35,735 nt of DNA from the NCBI GenBank assembly GCA_934256705.1, contig CAKQPF010000038.1:1-35735 (forward strand), written 5' to 3'. The stretch comes from an uncultured Prevotella sp. Its GTDB lineage: Bacteria; Bacteroidota; Bacteroidia; Bacteroidales; Bacteroidaceae. Made by a program: the position numbers and the translations under genes. Below the pieces are notes generated by a model. The model was not told the origin of the DNA. It did no database searches and saw only the letters and a list, made by a program, of their open reading frames with translations. Positions 7,489-15,908 of the stretch are shown in pieces; position 1 is the stretch's first letter, and the number at the start of each line of letters is the position of its first letter.

Positions 7489-9444
7489 TCACTTTTTGTT
7501 GCAATTGTTCAGCCAAAGGGCAGATGTAGCATCACTTGGCATACGCCAATCGCCTCTCGGTGACAAACTGACACTTCCCACTTTAGGTCCATCAGGCAAG
7601 CATGAACGCTTGAACTGCTGGCTGAAGAAGCGACGCAGGAATGTGTTGAGCCATTTCTTAATAGTCTCTTCTTCAAAGTAATGCTCTGATCCAAGTGCGA
7701 AAGCCTTCTGTGCAAGCATGAAAATCTTGTCAGGACGGAAACCCTGTCTGAGAAAATAATAGAGGAAGAAATCATGCAGGATGTATGGTCCCACAAGGTC
7801 TTCGGTCTTTTGTGTGATGTTTCCTTCATCGTCAGCAGGGATGAGTTCTGGAGAAATCGGTGTGTCGATAATGTCAACGAGCACGTCATGGCATTCCTTT
7901 TCCACCTCATTGTCAGCGACATAAGTCACCATATACTTGATAAGTGTCTTAGGAATAGACACATTTACTCCATACATAGACATGTGGTCGCCATTGTAAG
8001 TAGCCCATCCCAGTGCAAGTTCTGAGAGGTCTCCTGTTCCGATTACCATGCCATTGAGCTTGTTGCTCAGGTCCATGAGTATCTGGGTGCGCTCTCTTGC
8101 CTGTCCGTTTTCATAGGTCACATCATGCACGTTGATGTCGTGGTCGAGGTCCTTGAAATGCTGGATGCAAGCTTCGCGGATGCTAATCTCGCGAATAGTG
8201 ATGCCAAGTTCCGTCATCAGAGTCATGGCATTGGTGTAGGTTCGGTCGGTGGTGCCGAATCCAGGCATAGTGACTCCGACGATTCCGGTGCGAGGAAGCT
8301 TCAGTTTGTCAAACGTCTTGACGCAGACAAGGAGAGCAAGCGTGGAGTCAAGTCCGCCACTAATTCCTATTACTACAGTATTGCAATTGGTATGAACCAA
8401 TCTCTTTGCAAGTCCTGCCACCTGGATATTGAATATTTCCTCACATGATTCCTTCATGTCGGCAGAGGAAGGGATGAAAGGAGTCGGATTGACCTCTCTC
8501 TCAAGCACGAAATCACGTATCTGGGTGGAGTGGCAATTTATGTATCTCACCTGTGGAAGGGTGTGGCTGAGAGATGTAGGACGCTGGGCGTTGATGAAGG
8601 TAGTGTTGTTTCGACGCTCCGCACGTAGCAACTCATAATCTATCTGTGCCACAACCATTTGCGACTCAAATGAGAACCTTTCACTTGAAGCTATACAGTT
8701 GCCATTTTCATATATGAGCGCATTACCTCCATAGACGAGGTCCTGAGTGGATTCTCCAAAGCCGGAACTGCTATACACATATCCGCTCATGGTGCGTGCG
8801 CTCTGCTGAGCAAGCAGTGAACAAAGATAGTTGTGCTTGCCTATCAGTTCGTCGGAAGCAGAAAGATTGAAGATAATGTCCGCTCCACTGAGACTGAGAC
8901 GTGTGCTTGGTGGCTCAGGTGCCCATACGTCTTCACACAATTCGATGCCGAATGTTGCACCTGTATATGTGCGGAAGATGGTAGGCTGATTGCTGACATA
9001 GATGGAACTTCCTGCATAAAGTATATCAATAGGATGAAGGTCCTGGGAGGAAGCAAACCATCTCTTCTCATAGAACTCCGAGTAATTAGGCAGGAAAGTC
9101 TTTGGGATGAGTGCCAGCAACTCACCCTTTTGTATCACTGCAGCACAGTTGAGTAGCAGATTTCCAGCGATAACAGGCACACCAACTATGGCAATGATGT
9201 CAAGCTGACGAGTGAAGTCAAGTAGCATTACAACAGCCTGCTCTGCCGAATCAATCAGCAACTGCTGGCGGAAAAGGTCCTGACAAGTGTAGCCGGTGAG
9301 GGAAAGTTCTGGGAAGACAATCACTTCCACGCCTTTTCCTTCAGCCTGAGCTATAGCTATCTGAGTCTGCTGAAGATTATAATTGACGTCTCCTACCTTG
9401 AGACTTGGGATAGCTGATGCCACCTTAATATATCCGTAGTTCAT
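7489..9444 (-). CDS. nadE: Glutamine-dependent NAD+ synthetase
   Basis: NadE forms NAD+ from nicotinate adenine dinucleotide, ATP and glutamine-derived ammonia. The 651-residue protein is the two-domain type. An N-terminal nitrilase-fold glutaminase carries the Glu-Lys-Cys triad (Glu46 in FPELSLTG, Lys115 in PKTFLPNY, Cys170 in GIELCEDVW). The C-terminal synthetase domain has the ATP pyrophosphatase loop SGGLDS at 362-367 and the TGDLSELALGW segment. Because the glutaminase domain is intact the enzyme should use glutamine and not depend on free ammonia. It follows the Smr-domain gene by 76 bp and no promoter was seen in that gap, so it may be the distal gene of a queA-smr-nadE unit. Confidence 0.96.
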   Translation of the reverse strand: MNYGYIKVASAIPSLKVGDVNYNLQQTQIAIAQAEGKGVEVIVFPELSLTGYTCQDLFRQQLLIDSAEQAVVMLLDFTRQLDIIAIVGVPVIAGNLLLNCAAVIQKGELLALIPKTFLPNYSEFYEKRWFASSQDLHPIDILYAGSSIYVSNQPTIFRTYTGATFGIELCEDVWAPEPPSTRLSLSGADIIFNLSASDELIGKHNYLCSLLAQQSARTMSGYVYSSSGFGESTQDLVYGGNALIYENGNCIASSERFSFESQMVVAQIDYELLRAERRNNTTFINAQRPTSLSHTLPQVRYINCHSTQIRDFVLEREVNPTPFIPSSADMKESCEEIFNIQVAGLAKRLVHTNCNTVVIGISGGLDSTLALLVCVKTFDKLKLPRTGIVGVTMPGFGTTDRTYTNAMTLMTELGITIREISIREACIQHFKDLDHDINVHDVTYENGQARERTQILMDLSNKLNGMVIGTGDLSELALGWATYNGDHMSMYGVNVSIPKTLIKYMVTYVADNEVEKECHDVLVDIIDTPISPELIPADDEGNITQKTEDLVGPYILHDFFLYYFLRQGFRPDKIFMLAQKAFALGSEHYFEEETIKKWLNTFLRRFFSQQFKRSCLPDGPKVGSVSLSPRGDWRMPSDATSALWLNNCNKK

Positions 9445-9520
9445 ATTTTTCGTTCTTTTGTTCGAGTTTTTGTTCTTACATCGGGATGCAGATTCCCTCT
9501 TTCCTTATTTGGAAAGAAAC

Positions 9521-10738
9521 CTATATAGTCACCTGAGTGGCTCCAAATCCATATTCCTGGAATGAAGCATCCTGGTACTTATACTGCTTGTAACGGTAAG
9601 TCAATTCATGGATTATGGCACGACGGAGCACTCCCTCGCCTTTACCATGAATGAAAACAATCTTCGTACCTTTGTTCTTCTGATGCTCCGCGATAGCCTT
9701 ATGGAACGTGTCTATCTGATATTGAAGTATGTCGGCAGATGACATTCCCTGCGTTGTCTCAAGGATTGCGTCAGCATGAAGGTCATAAACGACTGGCGCA
9801 TCATGCCCCTTATGGCTGTTGACAAATGGATTGCCGCTCTTACGACCGGACTTTTCGTATCTTCTCACGTAGGTATCGACTCTTTCCTTGTTGATTCCAG
9901 AAGCGCCAGTCTTGCTGTCCGACTGAATTCCGTCTGCATACATCTGACGCTTGAGGGTCTTGGCATCAATCACGAGCGGACGTGTCACTTCGTCATTCAC
10001 CACTATTGGATAGATGAGAGCATTCTGTTCAAAGAACTGATTTGGCTGGAATGTATGGAGTTTATAGAACTTCACTCCATCAATACGTAATTGAACATCA
10101 ATCAAAGGCTTGATGATAAATGACTTTTCACGCTTGTACGACAGCATCTGAATGCCGATGCGCTGAAGTTCTTCGAGGTTTTCCCTACCTATCTCTTCGA
10201 TAAAGAGTTTGGTGTTTGGTTCCACTTCTCCCTCATTTCTCATCGTCCAAGCCTGACCTTCTGCTTGCAGAATGATGTAATGGAAATAGTAGTTGGAATC
10301 ATTTATGAGATACATCTCAAAGCGTGTGTTGGTAATCACCGTAGGATCTACAGGGACAAATGCGAGGTATGCGCTGAGTCTGTCTCCGCCTTTACGCTCC
10401 TCTACCGGTGCTTTAAAGCTGATTTCCTTGTCCGAAGGATCATCTTCATAAGCCTCGTCTGTCTCGTCCATATCACTTTCCACATCATTCATGATGGAAC
10501 GGACGGATCTTCCCTCTGCGTGTTTCTTGGCTTCTGCCCCACTCTTTCCTGGCGTTACGCCAGCTTTGAACATATTGTAATCATCAGTTCCCTCAGCAAT
10601 CACTACGATCTCTGAGGCAAGAGTAGGAATCTGAAAGCCATCTTCATCCTCTACGAGCACTATATTTCCTTTCTGGAAACCGGCAATCTTACCGCCACCA
10701 GTTGAGGAAAGAAATCTTACTTTATCTCCTATCTTCAT
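9521..10738 (-). CDS. DUF2027/Smr-domain protein
   Basis: The 405-residue protein has an N-terminal small barrel (residues about 1-48: GDKVRFLSSTGGGKIAGF, then a GNIVLVEDEDGFQIPTL strand pair) resembling the DUF2027 start, an acidic low-complexity linker near 80-107, a central beta-rich domain (about 115-265), and a C-terminal Smr domain with the HGKGEG motif at 364-369. Smr domains are found in MutS2 and in RNA or DNA nucleases, so a nucleic-acid role is plausible, but there is no MutS ATPase here. The specific function is unknown. It starts 19 bp after the queA stop, indicating cotranscription. Confidence 0.85.
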   Translation of the reverse strand: MKIGDKVRFLSSTGGGKIAGFQKGNIVLVEDEDGFQIPTLASEIVVIAEGTDDYNMFKAGVTPGKSGAEAKKHAEGRSVRSIMNDVESDMDETDEAYEDDPSDKEISFKAPVEERKGGDRLSAYLAFVPVDPTVITNTRFEMYLINDSNYYFHYIILQAEGQAWTMRNEGEVEPNTKLFIEEIGRENLEELQRIGIQMLSYKREKSFIIKPLIDVQLRIDGVKFYKLHTFQPNQFFEQNALIYPIVVNDEVTRPLVIDAKTLKRQMYADGIQSDSKTGASGINKERVDTYVRRYEKSGRKSGNPFVNSHKGHDAPVVYDLHADAILETTQGMSSADILQYQIDTFHKAIAEHQKNKGTKIVFIHGKGEGVLRRAIIHELTYRYKQYKYQDASFQEYGFGATQVTI

Positions 10739-10757
10739 TTCGTTTGCTGTTATTTCG

Positions 10758-11999
10758 TTAATCTTTTGGTATCAATAATGAACTGTCTCCATACGAAAGG
10801 AAACGGAAATCATTATCCAACGCATAGTCATATACCCGGTGCCAATCACCATTCAGCAAGGCACTTACCAAGAGAAGCAATGTGGATTGCGGCTGATGGA
10901 AGTTTGTAACCAATGCCTTGACAATGTGATAATGGTAACCAGGTGCGATTATTATCTGTGTACTGCTATGCAGAACCGTCACTTCATTTCTGTCATACCA
11001 TGCCAGAAGATGCTTCAAGGCATCGATAGTGGACATATTCCTGGCTGCATCTGCAACGCTTCCTTCGTAAGGGTCCCACTGGTTGATATGGAGTTGTTCT
11101 TCGGAAAGCGATGGAATCATCGAGAGCTTAACGCCCATATAGTAAAGACTCTCAAGCGTACGTACGCTTGTCGTGCCTACGGCGATAGTCTTGCCATCGT
11201 GCGCCAAGAGTTCCTGAATAGTGTGGCGATGCACAGAGATGTACTCCGTGTGCATCTCATGTCCCTCTATTGTCTCCGACTTTACAGGCTTGAAGGTTCC
11301 AGCTCCTACATGAAGGGTCACCTCTTCACGAAGAATACCTTTGTCATCGAGAGCTTTCAGAACTTTATCTGTAAAATGAAGTCCTGCCGTTGGTGCAGCG
11401 ACAGAGCCCTTTATCTTGGAATAGACAGTCTGATATGTGGATTTGTCGCTGTCTTCAGTCTTTCTGTTAAGATATGGAGGAATAGGCAGTTCGCCACAAA
11501 CGTCTATGATTTCAGAGAAAGAAACAGTCTCGTCGTCCCATGAGAAATCGACCCAATAGCCAGTATGGACTTCATGCTTTCTCTCTACGCTGAGGGTAAT
11601 ATCCTTGTCGCCGACCTTAATCTGGCGTGTAAGAGCACCTTCTTTCCACTTCTTCAGATTGCCTATCATGCAAATCCAGGAGCATTTTCCTTTGGATTGG
11701 AACATGAGTTCATAGTCAGAAGGGCTTGCTGGTTCAAGGAGAAAGACTTCAATGAGGGCTCCTGTCTGCTTATGAAAATAGATTCTTGCCTGTATGACGC
11801 GGGTGTTGTTGAACACCATCATCTCGCCTTCCTTGATGTAAGAAGGGAGATTACAGAATACATCATGACTTATTTCACCTTTATTATATATAAGGATTTT
11901 GCTATGGTCCCTCTCTTTAATCGGGAATTTTGCAATCCTTTCATCAGGTAGAGGATAGTTATAATCTGATATTTTTATATTCTTTGGAGTCATTTTCAT
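10758..11999 (-). CDS. queA: tRNA preQ1(34) S-adenosylmethionine ribosyltransferase-isomerase
   Basis: QueA transfers and isomerises the ribosyl group of S-adenosylmethionine onto preQ1 at tRNA position 34, giving epoxyqueuosine. Family segments are present: the N-terminal YxLPxxxIAxxPxxxR-like stretch (YNYPLPDERIAKFP), FNNTRVIQAR, the AAPTAGLHFT motif, the HVGAGTFKPV motif and the C-terminal NFHQPQSTLLLLVSA. At 413 residues it is longer than the roughly 350-residue E. coli enzyme, with extra sequence around the middle (near 130-180) and near 310-340. Two in-frame ATGs (11999 and 11993) are both usable; the first is annotated. It leads a tight pair with the Smr-domain gene. No clear promoter match was found in the 545-bp upstream region. 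Confidence 0.95.
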   Translation of the reverse strand: MKMTPKNIKISDYNYPLPDERIAKFPIKERDHSKILIYNKGEISHDVFCNLPSYIKEGEMMVFNNTRVIQARIYFHKQTGALIEVFLLEPASPSDYELMFQSKGKCSWICMIGNLKKWKEGALTRQIKVGDKDITLSVERKHEVHTGYWVDFSWDDETVSFSEIIDVCGELPIPPYLNRKTEDSDKSTYQTVYSKIKGSVAAPTAGLHFTDKVLKALDDKGILREEVTLHVGAGTFKPVKSETIEGHEMHTEYISVHRHTIQELLAHDGKTIAVGTTSVRTLESLYYMGVKLSMIPSLSEEQLHINQWDPYEGSVADAARNMSTIDALKHLLAWYDRNEVTVLHSSTQIIIAPGYHYHIVKALVTNFHQPQSTLLLLVSALLNGDWHRVYDYALDNDFRFLSYGDSSLLIPKD

Positions 12000-12543
12000 C
12001 TATTGTTAAAATCCTTTCGGAAATTCTAATCTATAACTTATTAACTGCTTTTTGTCTATATTATTATCTGAATGTAAAAAATCATTTGATGAGAGTCTTT
12101 CTACTTCGTTACTCTCTGCTTGCTCATATCGCCAGAAATCGCATGAACATCGACAGTCTATGATACATTGTCTTGTGACTGCTACAGTTCGTAGGAATGG
12201 GATTTTTGTTCCATTTTTCCAATTATCGCATATCACAACTGAGGCGCAGTGTATTTTATTGACATTCAGAAGGTTGTAATAGCATAGCTTTTGGGAGGTA
12301 AAAGCATAGATATTAGGAGGTAAAAGCTATGCTTTCACAGGGTAATAACTATGCTTTTGCAAGCTAATAGCTCAGATATTGCAAAACAGACGCTAAGACA
12401 TCATCTTTTTGTTCTGTTTTTCCAGTCTGAAACAATCGCTCTATTGCGCTTGTAGCTTCATGATTATAGTATCATTCTTTCCCAATGATTCGAACATCAA
12501 CCGCATTTCCTCAAATGGAAGTATAGCAATCATCATGCTCACA
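12000..12543. other. Intergenic region between PAP2 gene and queA
   Basis: No convincing gene is seen. The region contains a five-unit 22-bp repeat array (12276-12385). Two weak minus-strand frames (12006-12236, 76 residues, and 12441-12536, 31 residues) lack family resemblance or a recognisable start context. The remainder is AT-rich and unassigned. Confidence 0.6.
12276..12385. repeat. Array A: five degenerate 22-bp repeats
   Basis: Five contiguous 22-bp units occupy 12276-12297, 12298-12319, 12320-12341, 12342-12363 and 12364-12385. A rough consensus is GTAATAGCTATGCTTTTGCA with two more variable bases. AGCATAGCTTTT in unit 1 (12281-12292) is the exact reverse complement of AAAAGCTATGCT in unit 3 (12322-12333), so the array could form a hairpin. 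The same family recurs at 35335-35444. There are no unique spacers, so it is not a CRISPR. Confidence 0.85.
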
Positions 12544-13212
12544 TCATAAAGAGGTGAGAACCGCAAACAGCAAGGTAAAGACCATAACACTAATCACCAT
12601 GTCTATGTCTGTATGGCAATAACCGGTGGATGTATAGTGTGAGGAAATATACTTGGCATGTGGGGATATTCTGTAGTAAAGCTTGTAATATACTATATAT
12701 GACAATATTCCTATCATACAGCCCCAAATAATTCCTACCACGACATCAGAAAACCAGTGTACGCCCAGGTAAAGGCGGGTATAAGCATTGACAAATGCCC
12801 ATGAAATCATTGTGATAGAAAGCAGACGGCTCCTCGTGAGCAATGAGAAAAACACCGCTATTGCGAATGTGTTTGCACTATGTGACGAGAAGAAACTATA
12901 TCCGGATGCGAGGTATCCTGCCGACATATTGACCATATCCTGTACCTCAAAATCATTTATAGGACGCGGACGCTCAACGTAAGGTTTGATAATGAGGTCA
13001 TTGAGAATTCCGGAAAACAAGACGCAGGCAAACACGCATGCAAAAATAAGCAGTATCTGAGATACCGTCTTATTATTCTTTATGACAAGAATAGCGAGCG
13101 CTATGTAAAGCGCAATCCACGTCAGCCCGTTTGTCAATTTGACCATCAAGGCATCTGCGAATATCGAATGGCTGCCATTGAGAAGTGGCAGGAGATACAA
13201 GTCAATGCCCAT
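12544..13212 (-). CDS. PAP2-family membrane phosphatase
   Basis: The 222-residue integral membrane protein has about six hydrophobic helices and all three signature motifs of the PAP2/type-2 phosphatidate phosphatase superfamily: KxxxxxxRP (Lys76 to Arg83-Pro84), SSH (109-111, histidine 111) and RxxxxxHxxxD (Arg146, His152, Asp156). Members remove phosphate from lipid phosphates such as undecaprenyl pyrophosphate, phosphatidate or lipid A; which substrate applies here is unknown. Its ATG overlaps the batD-batE stop codon (TAATG), so translation is coupled and it is the last gene of the bat operon as seen here. Confidence 0.9.
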   Translation of the reverse strand: MGIDLYLLPLLNGSHSIFADALMVKLTNGLTWIALYIALAILVIKNNKTVSQILLIFACVFACVLFSGILNDLIIKPYVERPRPINDFEVQDMVNMSAGYLASGYSFFSSHSANTFAIAVFFSLLTRSRLLSITMISWAFVNAYTRLYLGVHWFSDVVVGIIWGCMIGILSYIVYYKLYYRISPHAKYISSHYTSTGYCHTDIDMVISVMVFTLLFAVLTSL

Positions 13213-15854
13213 TATTTTGCCTCTTTAATGAATTTCTCTACCGTATCATCTGCAATCCAGCCCTCACGTCCATCTGCCAGATGAATCTGCAACCATCCCT
13301 TGAGAGAGGAATCGATGATGTCAACCCGTGTGCCTTCGTGGATAGCGAACGATTCGGCACTCTGATTGGCGGGTGAACTCTTCACGCTTACCGTCGCTGC
13401 CGTCACGATTGCTCCGGTTGAATCAAGAGCATAGGATTTGAGTTGCCAAGCAAAGAGATTGCCAATGAAGAACAATATTATCAACACCGTACTGCCATAG
13501 AATGCAACTCGCCTTACAAGCATCGGTCCGGCAAACAGATAAACAAGCATTAGAACGAGAGAGACAACTAACGAAACCAATGCTGTCCATGCCCATGTGT
13601 CGGACGTGAGGATATTCACAAAATCATGATACCATGCCACGAAGAACATCTTCTCCTGTGGCTGGATGTTGTCTATCGTCTTGGAACTTGCAATCTCCAG
13701 ATTGTGCTTGATGTCCTTGTTACCCGGATTAAGCAGACGGGCACGCTCGAAAGCAAGCACTGCCTTCGTGATATTGTCTGTACGATAGTAGGAATTACCG
13801 AGATTGTAGTACAATTCCGCATTCCTGTCTTTCTTCAGCAAACTTTCATATATGCTGATTGCTTGCTGATAGTCACCCTTCAGATATGCATCATCGGCCT
13901 TTGCTTTTTCCACTTTATATGAAGAGGTGGATGATTCAGACTCTTTTTCTGCAGCTTTGGTTTCAGCAACGCAGAACAAGCTGAATAAGAATGCCAAAAG
14001 AACAATCAGAGATTTTCCGGTATTCCCTTTGTTATTATTATGACGCTTTTTCCTGTTGTTCATTCCTTCTTCAATATTTGTGATTGCAGAGACAGCCTTA
14101 TCGTAGGTCTTTCTCATATTGCCAGACGCATCACCAGGAGCATATCTCTCAAATTCGCATTCGTCAAGAGCTTCAAGGAATGAGTCTATATCCTTCTGAT
14201 CTGTACGCTTTTCTGCGAGTTTTTCCGCAATATTTTCACGAGAAAGTTCACTGGAAGGAATTGAAAGTTTGTCAGACACATAGCCCCAAAGAGCCCTAAG
14301 CACTTCATCAAAGAACTCGCTGGACTTGTTGGCTTCCATCAATTTGGCTGCTTTCTTGAGACGTTTGCCTGCAACCTTGTTTGCGCGCTTGCCCTTCATG
14401 CTTGCGATGTCTGCCATTTCCATAGCCTTCTTCCTGAATATCACAAGTAGAACAATGAAGATTATGACTACCACAGCATTGAATGCAATGTAGGAGGTGT
14501 CACCAAAGACGAAGATGTCGTTGTTTTCTGTATTGTCAAGTGAACGGAATATGGAATGAATATCCTGATCTTCACTTTGTGAGAAATCGGCTACTTCAGA
14601 CGATTTACCATTGCCTTTTTCCACTGTAAGTGGTAACGCTTTGGTCTTTATTGTCTTATATGCATTGGTTCTTGTGTCGAAATAGGTAAACTCAATGGAA
14701 GGAATCTCATACTTTCCCTGATTTCTCGGCACTACAAGAAAGTCGTATATCATGTTTCCAGTAACGCCTTCAGACGTGAGCTTTGTCATGTCCGTAATCT
14801 TCGGGTCGTACTTGTCGAAATCCTTTGGGAGCGACAGTTCTGGCTGATTGATGAGTTTGAGGTTGCCATTACCACCTATCACGACACGAACCTTTACAGG
14901 ATTGCCTGCTTTGACAGTATTCTTATCGACAGAAGCAGTTATATTAAACTGGCCTACTCCACCGGAAAAGCCTTCAGGTTTCTTAGGAAGTGGGTCCACT
15001 TGTATAGTAACACCAGGAGCGACGATGTTCTTCTTTACCTCTACATATCCGGAACCTCCGTTGAAAAAGGCTTCAAAAGGGTCAACATTGGTGTTTTCCT
15101 GCACTACAATACCTTTGAATGTAATGCTTGGAATCTCCATCTTGCCCGTCATCTGAGGGAACATGACATACTGACTCCATGTCACGCAGCGATATGGACG
15201 ACCGTTTACATACTCAAGATGGAAAGACTTCTGTTGTGGCAATGGCACTTCTTGAGTATGGAAACCATTGAGGTCTGGCATCTTTCCTTCAAGTTGGGTA
15301 AGCTCCACTTGGGCATAAACCTTATAAGTAAGGAGTATCGGTTCCTGCTCATGCACCCTTTTCTTGTTTGCACTCACCTTGATAAACAAATCATTACCAG
15401 AGATATGCGAACCGGAAGGTCGTACTCCCTGAGCACGGTTTGACTGCTGGGTCTGTCCTGCAGATGGCTGTTGTGCCTTCCCTGAGACAGTTATCTTGAC
15501 AGGTTGTGACGTAACATCCTTACCCATAATTCTTGCTCTTGCTCCAGGAATGGTAAAGGTGCCGTTCTTTGTAGCAAGCAAGATATAGGTATATGTCACA
15601 GACGAAGAGGACGTCGATTTGCCGTTTATAATCTGAAATGACTGCTGGGTACTGGTACTTGGACCCATAAGGACATCAAAAGCGTCTGGGATATTGCCAG
15701 CTCTGAAGCCCTTGACATCGGTTGTCGCAATGGAATATTGCAACCTGAATTGCTCTCCTACGGCTACATGTCCTGGAGCACTGACAGACATCTGTGCCAT
15801 TACATGAATAACAGCACAGATGGTTAGGGATAATATCGTAAAGAGTCTTTTCAT
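13212..15854 (-). CDS. batD: BatD-BatE fusion protein
   Basis: The first half is BatD: a signal peptide (residues 1-20), an exported beta-rich region (about 21-445) and a membrane helix (454-473) followed by a cytoplasmic segment. A second hydrophobic, signal-like segment follows (615-635), then two TPR-like repeats (about 645-715), two membrane helices (757-776, 784-804) and an SH3-type domain at the end (about 815-876, ending in WLQIHLADGREGWI), which is the BatE layout. Bacteroides encodes BatD and BatE separately; here a single 880-residue frame joins them. A Met at residue 598 (position 14063) lies just before the BatE signal-like segment and could still act as an internal start. Bat proteins are linked to aerotolerance or envelope stress, with no defined biochemistry. 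Confidence 0.88.
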   Translation of the reverse strand: MKRLFTILSLTICAVIHVMAQMSVSAPGHVAVGEQFRLQYSIATTDVKGFRAGNIPDAFDVLMGPSTSTQQSFQIINGKSTSSSSVTYTYILLATKNGTFTIPGARARIMGKDVTSQPVKITVSGKAQQPSAGQTQQSNRAQGVRPSGSHISGNDLFIKVSANKKRVHEQEPILLTYKVYAQVELTQLEGKMPDLNGFHTQEVPLPQQKSFHLEYVNGRPYRCVTWSQYVMFPQMTGKMEIPSITFKGIVVQENTNVDPFEAFFNGGSGYVEVKKNIVAPGVTIQVDPLPKKPEGFSGGVGQFNITASVDKNTVKAGNPVKVRVVIGGNGNLKLINQPELSLPKDFDKYDPKITDMTKLTSEGVTGNMIYDFLVVPRNQGKYEIPSIEFTYFDTRTNAYKTIKTKALPLTVEKGNGKSSEVADFSQSEDQDIHSIFRSLDNTENNDIFVFGDTSYIAFNAVVVIIFIVLLVIFRKKAMEMADIASMKGKRANKVAGKRLKKAAKLMEANKSSEFFDEVLRALWGYVSDKLSIPSSELSRENIAEKLAEKRTDQKDIDSFLEALDECEFERYAPGDASGNMRKTYDKAVSAITNIEEGMNNRKKRHNNNKGNTGKSLIVLLAFLFSLFCVAETKAAEKESESSTSSYKVEKAKADDAYLKGDYQQAISIYESLLKKDRNAELYYNLGNSYYRTDNITKAVLAFERARLLNPGNKDIKHNLEIASSKTIDNIQPQEKMFFVAWYHDFVNILTSDTWAWTALVSLVVSLVLMLVYLFAGPMLVRRVAFYGSTVLIILFFIGNLFAWQLKSYALDSTGAIVTAATVSVKSSPANQSAESFAIHEGTRVDIIDSSLKGWLQIHLADGREGWIADDTVEKFIKEAK

Positions 15855-15908
15855 TCTTTTTACTATAAAATCATTAGGATCCGCTATATTGACATCACGG
15901 ATTGTAAG

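Noticed and set aside
10839..11543. 234-residue plus-strand frame
   Set aside because: It lies antisense to queA and its composition (Cys, His and Arg rich) is typical of a shadow frame.
12006..12236. 76-residue minus-strand frame upstream of queA
   Set aside because: No domain, Cys-rich random-looking composition, and no promoter or start context.
12276..12385. Repeat array as CRISPR
   Set aside because: Units of 22 bp follow each other directly with no unique spacers, and no cas genes are in the window.
12441..12536. 31-residue minus-strand frame (starts MMIAILPFEE)
   Set aside because: It looks somewhat protein-like but is short, without a recognisable family or start context; a decayed gene cannot be excluded.
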